A stretch of DNA of 64,000 bases from Stenogyne calaminthoides (Eukaryota > Streptophyta > Magnoliopsida > Lamiales > Lamiaceae). The DNA is taken from assembly GCA_037126765.1 (NCBI GenBank), contig JBBCBC010000012.1:6696001-6760000 (forward strand). Direction: 5' to 3'. The notes under the pieces are model-generated. The model searched no databases. It saw only the letters and a list, made by a program, of their open reading frames with translations, and was not told the DNA's origin. Below are positions 56,552 to 64,000 of this stretch, in pieces (the stretch's first letter is position 1; every line of letters begins with the position of its first letter). The translations under genes were made by a program, and so were the position numbers.

Positions 56552-57904
56552 TAACTGTATAATTGAATTACACGGTGGACTTGGTGTGGACAAGATTTTA
56601 TCCAATATCAAACATTTAAAACGAAAAGAATATGGTGGAGGCATGCACTTTAATCATATATTCATATAAGAATCATATTATCGTAATTTGAAAAAATTAA
56701 ATTCACAAGACAAATAATTAATAAAGAAAATTATATAAAAAAAAAATTAAAGACTGCTATCCCAAATAACGTTCCTTTACCTTCTTGGACACCATTTTCT
56801 TATTTTACTTATTTTCTTAATTCTGTAATTTTTATGTCCGATAGAGCTATTAAAAGATTAGATAGACGTAATTCTTATGCCACAAAAATTAGTAAAGAAA
56901 GAACATGCACATTGCACTGAAAGCAAAAGGTTTCTTAATGTAACGTCACACTATACCGACAAAATTAATGAATGAGTTATACTTACAGTGCCAACATTCA
57001 CATGTGTTAATTAATTAATTAAATAACAGTTACTCTATCCCCCCCAATTTGCACAGTTACTGTTTAGTTTGTGTTTTAACAAATAAATTTTTTATTAATA
57101 TTTAAAATGATAAAATAATTTTAAAAAAAGTTTATGATAGAGGAGGGGGCCGTATAATACAGAGGGGTAAAAGACTATCATAGTCTACTTTAAAATTCAT
57201 TTTATTATTTTAAATACTAATAAACAATTTACTTACTAAAACATGATGAATCTAAAAATATATTTCCTAACAACGATGGGAAAAATTATAATAATCCTCA
57301 TCCAGATATAAATATTTAATTATCTACAAATAAGTTCATTTATACAAAATCTGTTATATGCTAAAGTCAAAGAATAATTGTTAAAATCAGAATATAGTAT
57401 ATATTGCAGAAGTAGAAACAACAATCTTATATGCTGGGTATTTCATGGACAAAAGGATCTTCTATACAACATATGTTTTGGAAATTTCACTTGCTTAACA
57501 ATTGTAAATTTCCAAATTGTTATCCAGAAGATCATTTGTGACCATGATAATACTTGCATGAAAGGTTGCTATTCTACTTCTTCCATGTTATATCTAAATA
57601 TTAACAATTGTTTTTTGACTATAGCATATAACACTTCAATATTCTTCACATAAAGAAAATTTTATGGTTCATGTTATATATAACTGGACTTGCTTATAGA
57701 CAATGCAAAAGTTACATTTAGCTAAAGGTTCTTATTTTTTTGGATCGCTTGGTCCATAATTCTGTATATAAATAGTGTGCATCCTTAGAATTAGATATTT
57801 CAGGTTCCTTATTGATTTATCGAATTTATTATATATGAAATTTTCTTTTCTCTTCATTTGTTCACCTCCTTTTGAAATAACCATTTAATACAAGCTGAAA
57901 TTAA
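56552..57904. other. AT-rich intergenic sequence
   Basis: No supported gene. A 91-codon open frame at 57378-57653 has no recognised motif and AT-driven composition. Confidence 0.5.
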
Positions 57905-58224
57905 AGGGGGGTGACTCTAAGGTACAAAGTCACTCCCCAAGTGACTCTAAGGTACAATGTAATTTTATTTTGACTCTAAGATACAAAATTATAGTTAAAA
58001 AGTCTAAGTTGCCCTTCTGTCCATTTTCTGCACTTCTAACATATTTTGACTTATTTTGTAGTGCATTAATTCATATAAGTTCAAAATTTTAATTTACTGA
58101 ATTAATTAAATTATTAATTCATATAATTTCATTATTTATTCCAAAAGTGCATTTTATTTACTCATTTTGCAATTCAAAAAATATGTAACTTTCAGAAAAT
58201 AAATTCTTTTAATTTCTAATCCTG

Positions 58225-58545
58225 CAAATTTTGGAGTGCATTTTTTTAAAAAAAAATTATATTTTAGATCAGGAAGTGCATTTTTTTAAAAAAAAATTGT
58301 ATTTTGGACCAATTTTGAAGTGCATTTTTTTAAAAAAAAAAGGTTGTATTTTTGGGCCAATTTTGTAATGCATTTTTCAAAAAAAATTGTATTTTAGGCC
58401 AATTTTGGAGTGTAATTTTAAAACAAAGTTGTATTTTGGGCCAATTTTGAAGTGCATTTCTTAAAATAAATTGTATTTTGGTTTAATTTGGAGTGCATTC
58501 TTCCAAAAAAATTATATTTTGGGCCCTGAAGTGCATTTTTCAAAG
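58225..58545. repeat. Minisatellite, about 43-bp unit (GTGCATTTTTT..TTGTATTTTGG)
   Basis: About eight units share AATTTTG(G/A)AGTGCATTTTT, a run of A, and TTGTATTTTGGGCC. Unit length varies with the T and A runs. Confidence 0.85.
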
Positions 58546-59029
58546 CTCTAGAGATTAAAAAAAAAAAGCATACAACAAATAATTATAAAAACTAAAAAAA
58601 TATTTACTTTTTCTATAAAAAAATTATATTTTCCCATAAAAAATATATAATTAGAACACATAAAACCTAATCGATCTGCAGAAAATATAAACACAAAAAT
58701 CAGAAAAATACAAAAAATAAACAGAATTAAGCAAACATACACAATAATCTGCAGAAATAAACAGATCACAAACATATAAAAACAGAAAAACCAGTTAAAT
58801 CTCCCTAATCTACAGAAATCCTAACAAAACAACACCTAATCTGCAAAAATTACACAAAAAATTGAGAAACCCTAATTACAAATTACACAACTCTGCAAAA
58901 AATTAATATATATAGAAATTTACAAGAAATAAACATTCTATCCCCAATCTAATCAGATTCAGACCACCGCATAATCCTAAACAAAAAAAAAAAACGAAAA
59001 ACTATAAAAAAATACAAATCTGCATAAAT

Positions 59030-59440
59030 CGCAGTCGCCGCTTGCTGCCGTCACCTCACCACCGCCGTCGCAAAAATAGAAATTTACAAAAAATAGCTTA
59101 CCTTTGTCGCCCCCGCACCGCACAACAACACCGCCGCGGCCCTGACACCGGTCGTGGTCTCACACCACACCTCCGCCGCCACCGCCTCAAAAGAAACCAG
59201 GAGTCATCGTCTCATTCTCCATCGGGCCCACAAAACCACACCTCCGCCGCCACCGCCTCAATAAAACCACCACCTCCGCGGCCCCACAATACCAAACCAG
59301 ATCCACCCACCGCCAAATGCCGCCCAAACACCACCCCAAAAAATACCACCGCCGCCCAAAGCCCAAAGTACCACCACCGCCCAACCACCTCAAGGTCCCC
59401 AACCGCCGCCGCCTCACCACGCGGCCGACTTTGGTGAGGG
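59030..59440. other. GC-rich, CCGCC-rich block
   Basis: A sudden GC-rich island with direct repeats of CACACCTCCGCCGCCACC (about 59164 and 59236). Both strands are open (plus 59042-59437, Pro/Arg-rich; minus 59594-59187, Ser/Leu- then Gly/Arg-rich), with no recognised domain, so composition alone explains the frames. It could be a captured first exon or leader of a gene elsewhere in the genome. Confidence 0.4.
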
Positions 59441-59760
59441 AATTAAGAGAGAGGGAGAAGAAGAGAGTTTGAGAAGAAGAGGGAGGGGAACGGCTTTTTT
59501 TGGTCAAATTGGGAGAAGAAGAAGAGAGAGAGAAAAGAGGGAGAGGAGGTGAGAGAAAGTAAATGGAGGAAGAGAGAAATGAGAGAGAAGCCAATAGAGT
59601 TTTATTTTGAAAGGAAGTGTCACTTTTTATGACACAAAAAAGTAATTATAAAAATATAATAAGAAAAAAGGCAAAATAGGTACATTTTGTAGTGGAGTGT
59701 CACTACATTTTTCTTTTGTATTTTATAGTACTTTTCACTCTAAATTTGTAATGGAAAGCC

Positions 59761-61693
59761 TTTATTTCAAACTAAAACAATTGACCATTAAAATTGAAAA
59801 TACTCACAAAATGCAACGAAAAACATTTATAGACATCTACTCAATTTATGAAAAACTTTATACTTAATTTTTTATTTCGTGCAAAAGCAAAAGTGTAAAC
59901 TATCATTTATTTCACACAAATGCAATGATTTTAATCGAAGCATCTAACTGTTATGCGCATGGGTCTTTATACATGAGAACCATATGCAAATCATTTAAGA
60001 AGTACTATGAACTTTGTAATAAAGATTTCCTAGTTAAGAGCATCCCATTAGCAGGTTTAATTTCTACGTGATTTGAATTTGTATTTGAGTACATAATTGG
60101 GAAAGGAGGTGTAATATAGGAGAGAGAAAGTTAGGGAGTAAGGGCACAATTGAAAAAGTGATTGACTTGTGGGCCCATGTCTTGCAAATTTATATTTTTA
60201 TCTTTTGCTTAAAAAAAACTACTTTTGGGATCATTACTAAACAAAGTCATCTTTTAAGTGTTACCAACGTGATAGAAACATATTAAAGATGAATGAGAAG
60301 GTCTCATATGCAACTGATGTACGGATCCTACTCGTCTCAACCCTATCCAATAATTTAAATTCGGGTCATATATATTATTCCCTTTTCATCAAAAATATTC
60401 CACGTACAATCCCTCACGCTCGCATTCTTCCTCCTCTTTCACACCACCAATTTTTGCCCCTTTCTTCTTCCTCCTTCACACCGCCAGATTTTACCCCTTT
60501 CTTTTTCATTTCAATCGATGAAATAATTCCTGTTTTCAGCCTTCAGTTTCTGTACGGAACAACCGACCAGAAAGAGGAGAACAATCTCTATTTGTTTTTT
60601 TATCTTCTACCCGACGGAACCCTTACGTGTTTGCGAATACAGTTTTGCTGGAATTTCTGGTAAGAATTTTTCTTTTTTGCGTTTTTGTTCTCCCTTCTCT
60701 CGTTTGTGTTTTTAGGGTTCAATAGCTAAAATTAGTGGTATTCCTATTGTGTTTTCATTATTTTTCTTCGGTTTACATCAGGTACATTATCTACATCGTT
60801 GCCTTTTACAATTTATCAGTGTTTTTTATTTGTTGGGTGATTTTGTTTTTTGGATTCGTTTTCTTTTTGTGTGTGTTTATACCACATCTATTGTTTAGTT
60901 CTTTGTGGCTTACTTTTTGTTAGATTTGATTGATTTTCTGTGTTTTGCCGTTGTTTCTTCCCCCCCCTAATCCCTAGATAGTTCTAATTTTGTGAGAGTC
61001 CGATTATTAAGTGGTTTGTGAGTATAAAATGAACATGATATGAAATATATTCATTTTTGTGTTAAATAAATTATAAAAAAATGATTTTACTTATAATAAT
61101 AATAAGAATTTTTTTTTTTCATTTTTAATATATTTTTTGATTTTTTTTTCATTTCGATGCAACACACGATTTACGAACATATTTTGCTTTGTAATCAGAC
61201 ATGGAAAATGGGTGGCACTCCAACTGCTTAAAAAATTTACATTAATTGTTAAATAATGCAACTTTAAAGGTATTTTTTTTCTTACAATTTTGAATTATTT
61301 CCTTCTAAACCACTTTGATTGTCACCTATTATCGTCTTCTCAATTTTCATTGCATGCATGTCAAAAATTTAAAATTGTCCCCTAAAAGTTACTCTGAACA
61401 TGATAACATATAACTACCCATGATTGAAACTGTCCTCCTTAAGAAAGTCCAATGTTTTTAATAATTGTCTATAATTCTTATTAATGGTCACACTGTAAGA
61501 TGTCATTGGTCAAAATTATCTTTCTAAGACATTAAAGAGAGTCTACTATCTGATGAAGTCAGTGTCATTCCCGAAATCAACATTCTTTGTCCTAAGTTAG
61601 TACCAAGCTTCATCACAACCAACCTAATATCATTTTACAATTCAAGGTCTAATGTCAATTGTACATGCAACTAATTCATAGTAATTGGACTCA
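59761..61693. other. Intergenic sequence with an exon-like patch
   Basis: Mostly AT-rich. The segment 60395-60720 is pyrimidine-rich (CTTCTTCCTCCTTCACACC), with an open stretch to 60660 and then a splice-donor-like GGTAAGAATT and a T-rich intron-like tail. No downstream exon was recognised, so this may be a leader fragment. The rest shows nothing. Confidence 0.4.
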
Positions 61694-62190
61694 ATGATGG
61701 ACCTACATGTCCTATGTTGGGATCGCGTGCTCCCATAGTTTTTTTAAAAGTATATGTTATATATATTATAATTATTAGGAGTAAGATAAAAACTCATATG
61801 AGACGGGGCACAACCTAGCAAAAATCACATCCACCCTTTCCAAAGTATTAAAGCATCAATGCCCAACTAATGCTCCGTCTTACCATGAGACGGTCTCATG
61901 CAAGTGTGCCTCTAGGAGTAATACTTATATTATATGTATATAATAAGTTTTTAACTGTGTTATAATTAGTTTTTCATGCAAATATTTCATTTAAAAAAAT
62001 TTGTAGATCTGTTATGTATATGCACTATCACTATTTAAAAAATTAAATATTTTTTAAGATAGTGATAGTGTATTCATAATCGTGACACTAAATAGATATA
62101 ATTCACGTGAACCTGAGTTCACAAAAAATCTACTTTTTATATTAATTATTTTTGTGCCCCGTCATGAAAGTTTTTTGGATCCGTCCATGA
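61694..62190. mobile_element. Degraded relative of the GGGACGGAC-ended DNA transposons
   Basis: The ends TGATGGACCTACATG and GGATCCGTCCATGA resemble the termini of 25664-26161 with several changes. It is interrupted by the 128-bp Mutator-type miniature element at 61785-61912. This call rests on end likeness only. Confidence 0.4.
61785..61912. mobile_element. Mutator-type miniature element (GAGACGGTCTCAT family)
   Basis: 128 bp, flanked by an exact 9-bp duplication TAGGAGTAA (61776-61784 and 61913-61921). Imperfect inverted ends are GATAAAAACTCATATGAGAC and its counterpart, with CCATGAGACGGTCTCATG near the right end. Related units occur inside 54072-54434 and 25664-26161, and a decayed one at 45475. 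Confidence 0.78.
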
Positions 62191-62542
62191 TTCGACTAAT
62201 CAATTTAAATATTATATCCTGTAAAAGAATCATACAAATAAGTAAACAAATCGAGCATTATCACAACAACCTAGTGTCATTTTACAATTCAACTAATAAC
62301 GTCAACTAATAATTTAATTAAAAATTATTCAACTAACAATTTAAGTCTAATGTCAATAGCTCATGCAACTAACTTATGGTAATTGGACTAATCAATTTAA
62401 ATTCAATATCATGTAATATTATCATACAAATAAGTATATAAATTATACATTTTCATATATATAATACTCTTCGTCTTTTTTAGATTGCTCAAAATCCAAA
62501 AAGACCATATTTTATCACATACTCAAAATAACAATAAAATAA
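62191..62542. other. AT-rich intergenic sequence with local repeat
   Basis: Phrases around ATTGGACTAATCAATTTAAAT and CTAATGTCAAT recur at about 61640-61690, 62190-62215 and 62340-62410, suggesting local duplication. No gene. Confidence 0.45.
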
Positions 62543-62770
62543 GGCTAGGTCTTGTATGCACTCGGGTGCACCGTGCACTCATAGTGCATTTTAGAAGCGT
62601 GCAACTTGTTATGCTGAAAATTGTGAATTATTTACACATAAAAGTGCAACTGTTAATATGGGAACATAGTTGCATGCCTCTGTTTGGAATAGTTGCACGT
62701 TTCTATTTTATATTGTTGCACTCTTCCAAAATACACTATGAGTGCACCCGGGTGCACATGAGACCCACTC
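62543..62770. mobile_element. Mutator-type miniature element with palindromic ends
   Basis: 228 bp, flanked by an exact 9-bp duplication ATAAAATAA (62534-62542 and 62771-62779). Inverted ends of about 45 bp carry GGTCT..TGCAC(T/C)CGGGTGCAC..ACTCATAGTG. The right one includes the perfect 16-bp palindrome GTGCACCCGGGTGCAC at about 62741-62756. The interior repeats GTGCAACT/GTTGCAC words. No coding capacity. Confidence 0.85.
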
Positions 62771-62814
62771 ATAAAATAATTATACAGTTCATGCTACCCC
62801 TTACAAACATCACT

Positions 62815-63465
62815 AAATTACATCACATGTTAAAAGTCTTCTAAGCCATAATAGTTCACACATACCCTTAGCCATCCCCCTAAACTCCGCTTTAGCACTC
62901 GATAAGGCCACTACCTTTTTGCTTCTTACTTCTCCATGTAACGAGGTTACCACCAACAAAAGTGAAGTACCCCGATGTAGATTTTCGATCGGAGATATTT
63001 CCTGCCCAATTTGCATCTGTATAGCCTTCAACTTTCAAGTGGTTATTTTTTGAAAATATAAGTCCTTTACCGAGTGAGGACTTTAAGTATAGAAGAATAC
63101 GAATCACCGCATCCATGTGATCTTTACTTGGACAATGCATGAATTGACTAACCACGGTCACAGCGTATGCAATGTCAGGACGGGTCTGTGATAAATAAAT
63201 CAGTTTCCCTACCATCCTTTGGTACCGAATTTTGTCCATGAACTTGGTCTGGATACTCTCCAAGTCGGTGATTCTGGACAATTGGTGTGTTTGCAGGCTT
63301 GCAATCTAATAACCCCACCTCTGAAAGCAAGTCGAGGATGTATTTCCTTTGAGACAGAAATATACCTTGTTTTGATCGAACAACTTCTATACCCAAAAAA
63401 TGTTTCAGTCCCCCTAAGTTCTTCATTTTAAATTCGGTTGCTAGCTGCTCTTATAATTTTGATAT
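62815..63465 (-). pseudogene. Copia pol fragment G (end of RT and RNase H)
   Basis: On the minus strand, MKNLGGLKHFLGIEV and QRKYILDLLSEVGLLDCKP mark the end of RT. In another frame come YQRMVGKLIYLSQTRPDIAY and VEGYTDANWAGNISDRKSTS, then VVALSSAKAEFRGMAKG of RNase H, stopping near 62820. Frame changes occur near 63230 and 62940. The motif set differs from elements A, B and H, so this is a fourth copia family. It is cut on the right by the LTR at 63466. Confidence 0.85.
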
Positions 63466-64000
63466 TGTTGGGGAATTAATTGTCCGGATCTATTCGGGAT
63501 GAATATTCAAATACAAATTTAATTCTAACAATTATTACTAGCATGAATTAATCATATATTAATTCAAATAATAATCCAACAACAAATCATACATATAAAC
63601 AAGTTACATAAATCCTACGCATGCGGAATTGCTAGGAGTTTACGTGAACTAACCTATTGGAGTGACAACCGTTGAGAAGATGGATATCGCGTTCACACGA
63701 ACAAACCCAAAAAGCCTTCTCAAGTATTCTCTCGTCCTTGTTCAACAATCTGATGGAAGGATGCTCGTGAACAATTAACAAAAGGACAAATAAAATTATG
63801 TTGCACCACCGTTGAGGATTTCTAATTTTTCCAACACATGTAATTGCACTTGGGGATGAAAAATTCATCCCCTATATATAGGAGAGGTGTTGGTCGAAAT
63901 TTTTGACCTAATTAGTGTATGGAAAGATCTTTTCTTGGTTTCCAAGAAATCTTGAATATATCTCATATATTCTTCTTTCCATGCGTAATTTTCCACAAAA
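63466..64000 (-). repeat. LTR of copia family A (third copy), running off the window
   Basis: Starts TGTTGGGGAATTAATTGTCC and follows 1586-2110 and 9045-9565 base by base with scattered differences. A TATA-like CCTATATATAGG lies near 63872. It interrupts the copia fragment G. Whether it is a solo LTR or the edge of a full element cannot be seen here. Confidence 0.9.

Larger units (their letters stand above)
57905..59760. other. Possible composite element with minisatellite and GC-rich cargo
   Basis: The left edge has repeated GTGACTCTAAGGTACAA (57911 and 57940). The right edge has GTGTCACT and TTTTCACTCTAA (about 59617-59742), loosely inverse. Inside are an eight-unit minisatellite, A-rich sequence and a GC-rich block (59030-59440). 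The edges suggest a large TIR element, but a target duplication was not found. Confidence 0.35.

Noticed and set aside
59042..59594. Pro/Arg-rich plus-strand and Ser/Gly-rich minus-strand ORFs
   Set aside because: CCGCC repeats open frames on both strands. No conserved motif, splice context or start context supports a gene.

Overview
This window looks like nuclear DNA of a flowering plant, probably a eudicot. It is AT-rich and gene-poor, with Ty1/copia and Ty3/gypsy-type LTRs, hAT- and Mutator-type miniature transposons, tRNA-derived SINE-like units, an L1-type LINE remnant, and one intron-containing gene of the plant CASP-like family. I see no prokaryotic, viral-capsid or organellar features. 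Species cannot be named from the sequence. Element boundaries below rest on termini, target-site duplications (TSDs), primer-binding sites (PBSs) and polypurine tracts (PPTs) read directly. Family names rest on recognised protein motifs.

Layout: (1) 1-13709 is a nested stack. An old plus-strand copia element (H; 1-1585 and 11988-13709) is split by a minus-strand copia element A arranged as LTR-internal-LTR-partial internal (1586-11987). The 3' LTR of H is split again by a hAT-type miniature element (12607-13262, TSD GGCTTAAT). (2) 13710-24283 is AT-rich intergenic DNA with a solo LTR of copia family B (16388-18235, TSD GGAAT), two SINE-like units and a second hAT-type element (19067-20000, TSD CTAGATGG). 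(3) 24289-28357 is a second family-B solo LTR (TSD AATAT). It holds a probable gypsy-type solo LTR (25255-27713, TSD GCGCC), which holds a smaller DNA transposon. (4) 29465-43062 is a local tandem-repeat array interrupted by a 12.3-kb copia element of SIRE/Maximus type, element B (29959-42253, minus strand), with paired LTRs, PBS, PPT, long gag, pol and an extra 3' reading frame. (5) 43149-48000 is a run of small transposons with clear TSDs. (6) 48529-49920 is the only convincing host gene: three exons, 178 residues, a CASP-like four-transmembrane protein. (7) 50362-52464 is a 2.1-kb LTR element that codes only for a Gag-like protein (TR-GAG type). (8) 53149-56546 is a TIR element carrying an L1 LINE fragment, followed by another solo LTR (54563-56546, TSD ACAAA). 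(9) 56552-62800 is AT-rich DNA with a minisatellite, a GC-rich island and Mutator-type miniature elements. (10) 62815-64000 is a decayed copia pol fragment interrupted by a third LTR of family A that runs off the window.

Functionally the window holds one gene among transposon layers of different ages. No new multi-gene system is apparent. The points most worth a second look are a patchy, motif-specific corruption at CTG/CAG sites inside element B that looks like a methylation-linked sequencing artefact, the Gag-only element beside the gene, the hAT family with CCTAGGCG-type subterminal repeats and GC-rich cargo, and the TIR element that carries a LINE piece.
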